A stretch of 12,216 nt of DNA from Deltaproteobacteria bacterium. Lineage in GTDB: Bacteria; Desulfobacterota; Desulfobacteria; Desulfobacterales; JAUVGT01. The notes beneath the pieces were generated by a model, which worked only from the letters and a program-made list of their open reading frames with translations, had not been told where the DNA came from and did no database searches. This document shows, in pieces, positions 1 to 8,169 of the stretch. Positions within the stretch are counted from its first letter, which is position 1; each line of letters opens with the position of its first letter. The stretch covers positions 1 to 12,216 of the forward strand of contig JAUVGT010000115.1 of NCBI GenBank assembly GCA_030593645.1. The letters run 5' to 3'. A program made the position numbers and the translations under genes.

Positions 1-33
1 TTTAGTGCACTTTAGCTCACTTTAGTCACTTTG
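1..33. repeat. Imperfect decamer-like direct repeat at window edge
   Basis: Three consecutive units that begin TTTAG and end CAC are visible: TTTAGTGCAC, TTTAGCTCAC and the 9-base TTTAGTCAC, followed by a decayed TTTGA. The array may continue to the left of the window. It lies in non-coding DNA downstream of the pump gene. Its function is unknown; short degenerate repeats also occur in other gaps of this window. Confidence 0.6.
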
Positions 34-66
34 ATTTATTTCTTATGGCAGAGCCATTTATCTCTG

Positions 67-94
67 ACCTGGCCCAAAGGACCAGGTTTTATTT
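67..94 (+). terminator. Probable rho-independent terminator, reading rightward
   Basis: ACCTGG at 67-72 pairs with CCAGGT at 82-87. After one mismatch, CC at 74-75 pairs with GG at 79-80 around an AAA loop. On the plus strand a T-rich run (87-94, TTTTATTT with one A) follows directly. On the minus strand no T run follows, so this hairpin does not look like the terminator of the efflux operon. It more likely ends a plus-strand transcript coming from the left of the window. Confidence 0.5.
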
Positions 95-200
95 GATAAA
101 ATAAAAATCGATCTAAGGGTTTGCGCAAAAATAAATTCACAACTCTATCGCACACTCGACTGTACACAGAATCCGCTCCCACTCCCTCTGGAAATCCCGA

Positions 201-3200
201 CTATTCCTGCGCTTCAGCAGTAAGCTCCCCGGCACCACGGCCGCGGGGCGATTCCCGACGTTTTTCCAAGTAGTACAAAATAGGCACGGTCATGCGGGAA
301 AAGAGCAGCGAGGCAATTTCGCCGGCCATCAGTGAGATGGCCAGACCTTGAAAAATGGGATCGAAAAGGATCACCGAGGCTCCCACCACCACGGCGGCTG
401 CGGTGAGCATCATGGGACGAAAGCGCACCGCCCCGGCATCCACCACGGCCTGATCCAGGGGCACGCCCTCTTTGATCCGCAGTTCAATAAAATCCACCAG
501 TATAATGGAATTGCGCACCACAATGCCGGCGCCGGCAATAAAACCGATCATGGAGGTCGCTGTGAAGAAGGCTCCCATGGCCCAGTGGGCCGGTAAAATA
601 CCGATGAGAGAAAAGGGAATGGCCGCCATGATCACGATGGGCGTAGTAAAGGACTGGAACCACCCCACCACCAGCACAAAGATCAGAATCAGTACCACGG
701 CAAAAGCAATGCCTAAATCGCGGAAAACTTCGTATGTGATATGCCACTCGCCGTCCCACTTCATGGCGTACTTTCGATCGCTGTCCGGCAGATTCGCGGT
801 GTGCTGTTTAATACCGTAGCCCTCGGGCAGCTGAATGGCATCGATTTTTTTACGCATCTCCAAAATGGCGTATACCGGACTCTCCTTGACACCGGCCACA
901 TCACCGATCACATAAACCACGGGCATGAGATTTTTATGGTAAATACTTTTATCGGGTAATGTCATCTCCGCCCGTACCAGTGAGGAAAGCGGAACCAGAC
1001 TGCCGTCAGTGGCCCGTATTTTGATGCTTTCCAGGCGTTTCACATCGGCGCGTTCGGCCAAAGGCAGCTTGAGAATAATCGGCACATCTTCCCTTTCCCT
1101 GGGTTGATGCAGCAGCCCTACCTGCCGGCCGCTCATTGCAAGCTTTAAAGTGCTGCTGATCTGGTGCGGTGTAATACCGTGAAGGGCGGCTTTTTCCCGA
1201 TCCACATTCAGGTGATAGCGAGGGTGTTCTTCTTCCATAAACCAGTCCACATCCACCACACCGGCAGTTCCCTCAAAGACCTGCATGATCTGAAGGGCAA
1301 TCTCCCGCTGGCGTTGATAATCGGGTCCATAGATTTCCGCCACCAGGGTAGAGAGCACAGGTGGGCCTGGAGGCACTTCGGCCACTTTGACGCGCGCCTG
1401 ATGGCGCCGGGCAATTTCGACCAGTTTGGGGCGCACTCGTTTGGCGATTGCATGACTCTGCTGCTTGCGATGCCCTTTTTCCACCAGGTTCACCTGAATA
1501 TCGGCATGGTTAGCCGCCTGGCGCAGATAGTAGTGGCGCACCAGACCATTGAAGTTAAAAGGGCCGCTGGTGCCCACGTGGATCTGGTAATCGATAACTT
1601 CATTGACAGTGGAAAGATAATCCCCCATCTCCTGGCCGGCCGCGGCGGTCGCCTCCAGGGTGGCCCCTTCGGGCATGTCGATAATCACCTGGAATTCGCT
1701 TTTGTTGTCAAAGGGCAGCATTTTTACACGTACCATACCAATACCCACCATGGTACAGGCCAGCAGCAGCAGGCCCACAATGCCGGCTAAAAAAGACCAG
1801 CGCCAACGGTTGTCGTGGAGCAGGGGGTTCATCACCTTTCGATAAAAACGCGTGCTCCAATCCTCCTGGGAATCATTATGGCCGTGCCCGCGGGCATCCG
1901 ATTTGAGCATGCGCACCGCCGCCCAGGGGGTAACAATAAAGGCCACCAACAGGGAAAAAATCATGGCCGCCGAAGCTCCCACCGGAATGGGCCGCATATA
2001 GGGCCCCATCAGGCCCCCCACAAAGGCCATGGGCAATATGGCGGCGATCACCGCCAGGGTGGCTAAAATGGTGGGATTTCCCACCTCGTTTACCGCCTCG
2101 ATGGCCACTTTGAACCGGCTGCGTCCCCTGTTTTCCGGCATATGGTTATGGCGCACCATATTTTCCACCACCACAATGGCATCATCCACTAAAATACCGA
2201 TAGAAAAGATCAAAGCAAATAAAGTGATACGGTTGAGTGTATAACCGTAAAGATAAAAGGTGGCCATGGTCAGCGCCAGTGTCACCGGTATAGCCAGGGC
2301 CACCACACCCGATTCCCGGCGTCCCAGGGTAAACCAGATCAGCAGGGTCACCGAGATCACCGCGATGGCCATATGATAGAGCAGCTCATCCGATTTCTCT
2401 TTGGCGGTCTCGCCATAGTGACGGGTAATGGTCATTTCGATGTTATCGGGAATGATGGTCCCGCGCACATCGTCGATCCGGTGCAGCACTTTTTCGGCCA
2501 CGTCTATGGCGTTGGTACCCTTGCGTTTGGCCACTGTTAAGGTGATGGCAGGATAGCGGCCCTGGTTTTTGATTTGCTTTTCTTCAGCGGCCGGTCCGGT
2601 GCCGAAAAAAAGATACTGGCCTGGTTCTTCCGGGCCATCCTCAATACTTGCCACATCCTGCACATAGACAGGACGGCCGCCATGGATGCCCAGAACCACC
2701 CGGCCCACATCTTCGGTGGTATTTAAAAAACCACCCACATGAACGGTTACCTGCCCATTTGGGGAGGGATAACCGCCGGCATCGGCCTCCTGGTTGGCGG
2801 CCTGCAGCATCATTGCAGCCTGCTCCAGGTCAATACCCACCGATGCCAGCCGCAGCGGATCAAAGAGTACCTGAACCTGACGCCGAGCCCCGCCTATAAT
2901 TGATGTAATGGAGACATTGGGTTCACGCTTGATGATCGTTTCCACTTCGGCGGCCACCCGCCGCAGTGTGTACGGCGCCACCTCCGGAGACCAAAAGGTC
3001 AGGGCCAGGATGGGCACATCATCAATATAGCGCGGCTTGATCAAAGGGGGTGTGGCTGCCCAGGGAATGCGGTAAACGTTTGCCATAAGCTTGGACTGCA
3101 GCCGTACGATGGAATGCTCTTCGTCCTGGCCAACAAAAAATCGCACCACCGCCATGCTCATACCGGGACTGGAGGTAGTGTAGACATACTCCACCCCGGG

Positions 3201-3443
3201 AATTTCCCATAGGAGTTTTTCCATGGGACTGGTAATGCGCTGCTCCACCTCTTTGGCGCTGGCGCCCGGCATCTGTACAAAGATATCGATCATGGGCACA
3301 ATGATCTGCGGCTCTTCTTCCCGGGGAAGGGCCACCATTGCGGCAACCCCCAGTAAAAGAGAGGCCGCAACCAGCAGGGGGGTCAATTTGGAATCGATAA
3401 AAAAACGGGTGATTTTACCGGCGGTGCCTGTTGTATCGGTCAT
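201..3443 (-). CDS. RND efflux pump, inner-membrane permease (AcrB/HAE-like)
   Basis: This is the inner-membrane proton/substrate antiporter of a tripartite efflux pump. The 1080 residues match the usual size of AcrB-type transporters and show the duplicated layout: TM1 (about 21-39), a periplasmic porter loop, TM2-TM6 (about 355-508), TM7 (about 551-571), a second large loop, and TM8-TM12 (about 908-1058). TM4 carries GILVDDAIVVVEN with the paired acidic residues D420 and D421, the proton-relay signature of the HAE class. CusA-type metal pumps lack this pair. In TM10, GIVVRNSIILVDF puts R977 where AcrB has the relay lysine K940. A cytoplasmic loop (about 511-530) is rich in His and Asp. The start overlaps the adaptor stop as ATGA, with GGAG five bases upstream, so translation is probably coupled. 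The substrate cannot be told from sequence; an amphiphilic or lipophilic compound is the family default. Confidence 0.96.
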   Translation of the reverse strand: MTDTTGTAGKITRFFIDSKLTPLLVAASLLLGVAAMVALPREEEPQIIVPMIDIFVQMPGASAKEVEQRITSPMEKLLWEIPGVEYVYTTSSPGMSMAVVRFFVGQDEEHSIVRLQSKLMANVYRIPWAATPPLIKPRYIDDVPILALTFWSPEVAPYTLRRVAAEVETIIKREPNVSITSIIGGARRQVQVLFDPLRLASVGIDLEQAAMMLQAANQEADAGGYPSPNGQVTVHVGGFLNTTEDVGRVVLGIHGGRPVYVQDVASIEDGPEEPGQYLFFGTGPAAEEKQIKNQGRYPAITLTVAKRKGTNAIDVAEKVLHRIDDVRGTIIPDNIEMTITRHYGETAKEKSDELLYHMAIAVISVTLLIWFTLGRRESGVVALAIPVTLALTMATFYLYGYTLNRITLFALIFSIGILVDDAIVVVENMVRHNHMPENRGRSRFKVAIEAVNEVGNPTILATLAVIAAILPMAFVGGLMGPYMRPIPVGASAAMIFSLLVAFIVTPWAAVRMLKSDARGHGHNDSQEDWSTRFYRKVMNPLLHDNRWRWSFLAGIVGLLLLACTMVGIGMVRVKMLPFDNKSEFQVIIDMPEGATLEATAAAGQEMGDYLSTVNEVIDYQIHVGTSGPFNFNGLVRHYYLRQAANHADIQVNLVEKGHRKQQSHAIAKRVRPKLVEIARRHQARVKVAEVPPGPPVLSTLVAEIYGPDYQRQREIALQIMQVFEGTAGVVDVDWFMEEEHPRYHLNVDREKAALHGITPHQISSTLKLAMSGRQVGLLHQPREREDVPIILKLPLAERADVKRLESIKIRATDGSLVPLSSLVRAEMTLPDKSIYHKNLMPVVYVIGDVAGVKESPVYAILEMRKKIDAIQLPEGYGIKQHTANLPDSDRKYAMKWDGEWHITYEVFRDLGIAFAVVLILIFVLVVGWFQSFTTPIVIMAAIPFSLIGILPAHWAMGAFFTATSMIGFIAGAGIVVRNSIILVDFIELRIKEGVPLDQAVVDAGAVRFRPMMLTAAAVVVGASVILFDPIFQGLAISLMAGEIASLLFSRMTVPILYYLEKRRESPRGRGAGELTAEAQE

Positions 3444-4495
3444 GGCTTCTCCATTAAGGGTTCGCTTTCTATTTTAACACCGTCTTTCATATCAATGGGC
3501 ACTATAGAGACATAGCGCTGGCCGTCGGTGAGGCCGGAGACGATTTCTACCTGCCAGCCGACGGTTTTGCCGATACGCACCAGCCTGAAGCGGGCAATCC
3601 CGGCTTCATCCACAACAAAAACTCCGTTTAACTGTCCCTGTGCTACGACAGCACTTCGAAGAATGAGCAGCATGCGTGTACCCCCCACAGGAATGGAAAC
3701 CCGCGCAAACATTCCGGATTTGTAGTCGAATCCTTCGGGCATACGCACCTTGACCTGAAAAGACCGGCTGCGGGCATCGGCCATAGGAACGATGCGGCCC
3801 ACCTCACCGTCAAAATCCCGATTGTTCATGGCCGGCACCACTACTTTGACCGATTTGCCGACCTGGACCGACTGGATGTGACGTTCGGGCAGTACCAGAT
3901 CGGTGCAATAGAAGCCCTCTTGTTCGAGGGTTAGAAAGGGTGTACCCGGCGATGCAAGATCACCCGAATTGATCATTTTTGCGACCACCCGGCCGTCGTA
4001 AGGAGCCCGGACCCGGGCGTCTTTGCTGCTAACCTGTGCTGCGGCTACGACGGCCTGTGTCTGGCGGTATTTGGCTTCGGCACGATCAAACTCCTGTTGG
4101 GAAGCCGATTGGGTCTCGAGCAGTTTTTGATAACGTTTGTACTCTTTGGCGGCCATTTCAGCCGCGGCCCGGGCTTTCGCCAGATGGGCGGTTACCTGGC
4201 GCTGATCAATGGTCACCAGCAAATCACCTTTTTTGACCAGATCGCCTTCACGCACATGCACAGTCTGAATCACCCCCATAAGCTTGCTTGAAATGGTGCT
4301 GGCCGTTCGGGCGGTAACCGTTCCCACCGCCTCATATAAAAATGGCTGCCGGGTCAGCTTAGCCACCGCAACCGGGGCTTTGACAACGGAACTCTCTTTC
4401 TTTTCCGTTGTGCCCGGTTCGATTTTATCGCCGCATGAACCCAAAAAAGCGATAGCCAAAACAATTGTAAACATGTAACCAGGTATTTTCTTCAT
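3440..4495 (-). CDS. RND efflux periplasmic adaptor lipoprotein (AcrA/HlyD family)
   Basis: This membrane-fusion protein would link the pump to the outer-membrane channel. The 351 residues fit the family. A signal peptide ends in the lipobox LGSC with the acylated cysteine at residue 21; the next residue is Gly, so the lipoprotein is probably held in the inner membrane with its body in the periplasm. A biotinyl-lipoyl half (about 63-98, including VREGDLVKKGDLLVTID) is followed by a short alpha-helical hairpin (about 101-157). The second lipoyl half (about 160-192, with RAPYDGRV) and beta-barrel and membrane-proximal domains to the C-terminus come next. The start has TGGAG about seven bases upstream. 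The gene lies 64 bases after the TolC-like gene and overlaps the pump gene by four bases, so the three should be co-transcribed. Confidence 0.95.
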   Translation of the reverse strand: MKKIPGYMFTIVLAIAFLGSCGDKIEPGTTEKKESSVVKAPVAVAKLTRQPFLYEAVGTVTARTASTISSKLMGVIQTVHVREGDLVKKGDLLVTIDQRQVTAHLAKARAAAEMAAKEYKRYQKLLETQSASQQEFDRAEAKYRQTQAVVAAAQVSSKDARVRAPYDGRVVAKMINSGDLASPGTPFLTLEQEGFYCTDLVLPERHIQSVQVGKSVKVVVPAMNNRDFDGEVGRIVPMADARSRSFQVKVRMPEGFDYKSGMFARVSIPVGGTRMLLILRSAVVAQGQLNGVFVVDEAGIARFRLVRIGKTVGWQVEIVSGLTDGQRYVSIVPIDMKDGVKIESEPLMEKP

Positions 4496-4559
4496 GCCAA
4501 ACTCCAGGTTTTAAGTATTAATGTCATCGAAAGTGATTGCAGGCTATCTCCCAGCCTTG

Positions 4560-5915
4560 TCATTGAAAATTCCTATCAATAGCGCCTGCAGCCAGGGCCA
4601 ATTCAATACGGGCCACTTTGTAGCCGTGCATGGCTCTAAAGAGCTGTATACGGGCTTGCTGCAGGGCTGCCTGGGCATCCAGTAAATCTACAATAGTAAG
4701 CAATCCATTGCCATATCGGTTTCCCACGATTCGCAGGCCCTCTTCCGCCAGGACAACGGCACTACGGGCCACGGCGATGCTTTGCCAGGTGCTTTGGGCC
4801 TGATAAAATGCGCGCTGGGTCTCCACCCGCACCTTCAGTTCATAGCCCCTGCGCAAAGATTTTACCTTTGCCACCATGGCTTTGGCTGCTGCTGTTTTGG
4901 AAGAAATCCTTTGACCGCTATACAGATTCATCCGAAGCATGGCTCCCACGGTGTAATTATCCGTCGATTCGCTAAAGTCTTCACTGTTGATTTCGTAGCT
5001 GCCCTGCAGAGCCAGTGTGGGCCAGTATTCGGCCCGGGCGAGGTCCACCCCTTTGTCAGCAATCACTTTCTGGATATCGAGCTGTTTTAAATCAGGACGT
5101 TTTTCCAGGGCCCGATCGATCCATTGGGCCAGATCCTCTTTGGGGGCCGATAGGTGTTCAAATGAGGCGGCCGGGGCGATACGACCGGCATCGGGCTGCC
5201 CCATGACAGCATGCAGCATGGCCTGGGCCACATGGATCCGGCTGTGCGCCATTAACCGCTTTTGCTCCAGATCGGCAATGCGCACTTGAGCACGTAATAC
5301 GTCGCTTTTTACCGATACCCCGCTATGGAAGCGGTCTTGAACCAGTTTAAGATGAGCCCGGGCGGTTTCCAAAGATTGAATCATAACATCGTGGTTCTCA
5401 ACGGACAGCAGCAATCCCACATAAGCTTTAGCTGCCCGGGCAGCAATTTGCTGCTCCGAACGCTGCAGACCCAGATCCGCAGCCTGGCGTCCCTGCTGTG
5501 CCTGGCGCCATCCGATCCAGGTTTGGCCGCCGTCGAAAACATTCCAGGTTAGGGAAAGGGCCGTATTGAAATTGTTGATGGCATCTGGGTCATTCAATTG
5601 ATCCGGATCAAAATCTGTCGACTCAATAGCCCCCTGGTTGAGTTTGGTCCCAAAGGCCCACAGGGGACTGTTTGTACGGTTGAAGCTTTCGGATAAGTAT
5701 AGCTGGGGCAGTAACCCGGAACGGGCGGTGATCACCCGGAAACCGGCTGCCTTCACCTCGTACCGGGCGGCCACAACATGGGGGTTATGTGTCAGTGCTG
5801 CCGCTATGGCTTCTCCAAGAGTTAGAGACTGAGCCGGGGCTTCGGCTAGTGACTCCAAAGGAATGGCAAAACGAATCAAGCAAATCAAAGCCCACAACAA
5901 ATGATGCACTTTCAT
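4560..5915 (-). CDS. TolC-family outer-membrane efflux channel
   Basis: This is an outer-membrane exit duct with a periplasmic alpha-barrel, used by the adaptor and pump encoded just downstream. It has 451 residues from the start chosen here, normal for the family. An N-terminal signal peptide (about 1-26, ending SLAEA) is followed by two related outer-membrane efflux repeats. The first (about 30-240) includes LTLGEAIAAALTHNP and the second (about 265-445) includes EKRPDLKQLD and AEYWPTLALQGSY. Long Ala/Gln/Arg-rich helices make up the barrel. The frame stays open upstream to an ATG at 5954. I prefer the ATG at 5915 because AGGAGG lies six bases before it and the signal peptide starts there. 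The extra 13 residues would be encoded partly by a heptad repeat. It is the first gene of the efflux operon. Confidence 0.93.
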   Translation of the reverse strand: MKVHHLLWALICLIRFAIPLESLAEAPAQSLTLGEAIAAALTHNPHVVAARYEVKAAGFRVITARSGLLPQLYLSESFNRTNSPLWAFGTKLNQGAIESTDFDPDQLNDPDAINNFNTALSLTWNVFDGGQTWIGWRQAQQGRQAADLGLQRSEQQIAARAAKAYVGLLLSVENHDVMIQSLETARAHLKLVQDRFHSGVSVKSDVLRAQVRIADLEQKRLMAHSRIHVAQAMLHAVMGQPDAGRIAPAASFEHLSAPKEDLAQWIDRALEKRPDLKQLDIQKVIADKGVDLARAEYWPTLALQGSYEINSEDFSESTDNYTVGAMLRMNLYSGQRISSKTAAAKAMVAKVKSLRRGYELKVRVETQRAFYQAQSTWQSIAVARSAVVLAEEGLRIVGNRYGNGLLTIVDLLDAQAALQQARIQLFRAMHGYKVARIELALAAGAIDRNFQ

Positions 5916-5940
5916 ACGCACCCTCCTGTCCAATTTCATC

Positions 5941-5968
5941 GGTTCAGGGTTCAAGGTTAAGGGCTGAC
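5941..5968. repeat. Degenerate tandem heptamer repeat
   Basis: Four adjacent 7-base units can be read on the plus strand: GGTTCAG, GGTTCAA, GGTTAAG and a more diverged GGCTGAC. They lie in the gap between glyS and the TolC-like gene, just upstream of that gene's ribosome binding site. Function is unknown. They argue against the longer open frame being the real start of the channel gene. Confidence 0.55.
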
Positions 5969-5984
5969 AATTCTTTGAGATTAC

Positions 5985-6003
5985 ATAAGATATTTTAACT
6001 TAT
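5985..6003. promoter_or_regulatory. Operator-like palindrome upstream of efflux operon
   Basis: ATAAG and CTTAT flank a 9-base AT-rich centre. Of the nine mirrored pairs in this 19-base site, seven match. It lies 70 bases before the TolC-like start, within the 94-base glyS-to-channel gap. TAAAAT- and TATCTT-like hexamers overlap it on the minus strand, but no convincing -35/-10 pair stands out. TetR- or MarR-type repressors of efflux operons often bind such sites. No regulator gene is in the window, so the assignment is inference. Confidence 0.3.
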
Positions 6004-6048
6004 TTAACACCAACTAATTTGGAGAAGATCCGAAATTAATGGCTTGTA

Positions 6049-8163
6049 TCATGTGGAAATCTTCGAAAAATCGGCAAACCGGTTAAAAAGGGCCGCAATC
6101 CGACCCAGTAGCACAAGCCTGTTATTGCGGATTCCGGTATTATCAGCCATCACCATCACCCCTTCAAAAAACGTGTCCACATCATCACGCAATGCGGCAA
6201 TATCAAGAAGCGCCTGATCAAAAAGCCCTTTTTCCATTGATGCTGAGACTTTTTTTTCCACTTTTTTGCACGCGGCGAAAAGTGCCCCTTCACACTCATG
6301 TTCAAACAATTTTTCGTTCACTTCTTCTTTTTGGCCGGCAGTCGGATTTTCAGATTTCTTGATGATATTGACGACCCGCTTAAATGACACCGCCAGCGGT
6401 TCAAAACCAGGCTGAGTCTTTAATTGCTGCAGTGCTTTGACCCGGTTCCAGGCACCGGGCACATCATCTACAGATATGTTGACGACCGCGGCGATGACAT
6501 CTTTTGAAAACCCTTCTTCAGCCATGAGACGCGCGATCCTGTTTTGCAGGAATGTATAAACGTGTTTTACCAGTTTGGTTTTTTCCGGGTCGTTCCCTGC
6601 TTTAAAATGGCCAAGACTCTTTACAATCAAATCAGTCAGGGAAAAGGAAAATCCTTTGTCTTGTATAATCTGTACAATACCGATTCCCTGTCTTCTAAGG
6701 GCGTATGGATCGGAAGCGCCTGTGGGAATCAGGCCGATGCTGAAACATCCGCAGACTGAATCGATCTTATCCGCGATACTGAGCACCGCGCCGGTGACGG
6801 TTTCCGGGAGTTTACCGCCGGAATATTTGGGGCGGTAATGTTCTTCAATTGCCGTGTACACGGTTGAAGGCTCTCCTTCAATTGCCGCGTATACCCGGCC
6901 CATGATACCCTGAAGTTTTGGGAATTCAATGACCATCTGGCTAACCAGGTCCGCTTTGCATAATTTCGCTGCCCTTATGGCCTGTTCCTTAGGAGACATC
7001 CCCTGTTCCCCGGTATCCAACCCCAAATCGATTTTAATGGCGATATATTCAGCCATCTTTCCGACACGCCCGATCTTTTCATACATGGTGCCGAGTTTAG
7101 TCTGAAACAATACCCTTTTAAGTTTATTGACGCGTTCCTCATTGGTCGCTTCCAGATCACTTTTATAAAAAAACTGGGCGTCCGCGAGGCGGGCTCTGAG
7201 TACCCTTTCGTGACCCCTGGCCACAAGTTTCAGGTCCTTTGCAACAGTATTGTTTACGGCAACGAAACAAGGCATGAGTTTACCGTTTTTATCTGTCACG
7301 GCAAAATATTTCTGGTGTTCCCGCATGGAAGTGATTAATACTTCATCCGGCAGATCCAGAAATTCCTTATCGAATTGTCCTCCCACAGCCGCCGGGTATT
7401 CCACAAGGTTTGTTACGATATCAAGGAGTTCTTCATCAGGCAGGATACTGCCATTCAGTTTTTTTGCCGCCTTTACAATATCCTTTTCAACAACCGTTCT
7501 TCGCTCTTCGATATCAACGATGACCCTGGCCGAACGCAATGCATTAATATATTCATCAGCATCTGCCAGTTTAACTTTACCCGGATGCATAAACCGATGA
7601 CCATAACTGTGCCTGTCGCTTTTCACATTACCAAGATTAAACCCGATGACGTTGCTCCCCAAAAGAGCCGTGATGGTATGAATCGGTCTCGCAAATTCAA
7701 TATGTAAATCCGACCATTTCATTGTTTTTGGAAATGGGATAGACAGTATCACCTGGGGAAGAATATCTTTGAGCAATGAAACAGCGGGAAGCCCCGGTTC
7801 TGTTTTTTTTGCACACAGATACAAACCTTTATCTGTTTTTTTGGTTTTTAAATCCTTTACTGAAGCACCCACTTTTTCAGCAAACTTCTCAGCCGCTTTT
7901 GTGGGGCGGCCTTTTTCATCATAGGCAATTTTTTCTGGGGGACCGACCACTTCAGTGGTTATTGTTTTCTGTTTGTCGATTACATTTTCGACTATGACCG
8001 CAAGCTTTTTCGGAGTCCCGAATGTCCTGGCGTTGCCATGATCCAATCTGGACTTATCAAGTTTTTGCAGGAGCATCGAGGAAAATGCCGATAACGCGGG
8101 TTTAATATATCCCGCTGGGATTTCCTCCGTTCCGATTTCAACCAATAAATTATTCATATTCAC
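6049..8163 (-). CDS. glyS: Glycine--tRNA ligase, beta subunit
   Basis: This is the beta subunit of the tetrameric bacterial glycyl-tRNA synthetase; it works with GlyQ in the cytoplasm to charge tRNA-Gly and contributes tRNA binding. The 704 residues are full length. The N-terminal family signature LLVEIGTEEIPAGYI is at residues 6-20, and the core contains SMREHQKYFAV (279-289). An HD-like segment (about 396-424) includes KADLVSQMVIEFPKLQGIMG, and SDPYALRRQGIG (484-495) is present. The C-terminal anticodon-binding region ends in FFEGVMVMADNTGIRNNRL (665-683). The start lies six bases after glyQ and has GAGGTG just upstream. No intrinsic terminator is visible after the stop, so readthrough into the efflux operon is possible. 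Confidence 0.98.
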   Translation of the reverse strand: MNMNNLLVEIGTEEIPAGYIKPALSAFSSMLLQKLDKSRLDHGNARTFGTPKKLAVIVENVIDKQKTITTEVVGPPEKIAYDEKGRPTKAAEKFAEKVGASVKDLKTKKTDKGLYLCAKKTEPGLPAVSLLKDILPQVILSIPFPKTMKWSDLHIEFARPIHTITALLGSNVIGFNLGNVKSDRHSYGHRFMHPGKVKLADADEYINALRSARVIVDIEERRTVVEKDIVKAAKKLNGSILPDEELLDIVTNLVEYPAAVGGQFDKEFLDLPDEVLITSMREHQKYFAVTDKNGKLMPCFVAVNNTVAKDLKLVARGHERVLRARLADAQFFYKSDLEATNEERVNKLKRVLFQTKLGTMYEKIGRVGKMAEYIAIKIDLGLDTGEQGMSPKEQAIRAAKLCKADLVSQMVIEFPKLQGIMGRVYAAIEGEPSTVYTAIEEHYRPKYSGGKLPETVTGAVLSIADKIDSVCGCFSIGLIPTGASDPYALRRQGIGIVQIIQDKGFSFSLTDLIVKSLGHFKAGNDPEKTKLVKHVYTFLQNRIARLMAEEGFSKDVIAAVVNISVDDVPGAWNRVKALQQLKTQPGFEPLAVSFKRVVNIIKKSENPTAGQKEEVNEKLFEHECEGALFAACKKVEKKVSASMEKGLFDQALLDIAALRDDVDTFFEGVMVMADNTGIRNNRLVLLGRIAALFNRFADFSKIST

Positions 8164-8169
8164 CTCAAT

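Noticed and set aside
120..129. Perfect palindrome TTTGCGCAAA
   Set aside because: It is only ten bases long, lies downstream of the pump gene, and has no promoter or gene beside it in the window.
1164..1790. Plus-strand open frame of about 208 codons inside the pump gene
   Set aside because: It lies antisense to a clearly conserved transporter, shows no recognisable domain, and follows from the codon bias of the real gene.
201..3443. Heavy-metal (CusA-type) efflux pump
   Set aside because: The TM4 segment has the VDDAIVVVEN form of proton-driven HAE pumps, and no methionine-rich metal relay is seen. The short His-rich loop is cytoplasmic and not enough evidence.
5916..5954. Longer start for the TolC-like gene at 5954
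   Set aside because: The added codons cover a heptad repeat, no ribosome binding site precedes 5954, and a strong AGGAGG plus signal peptide mark 5915.
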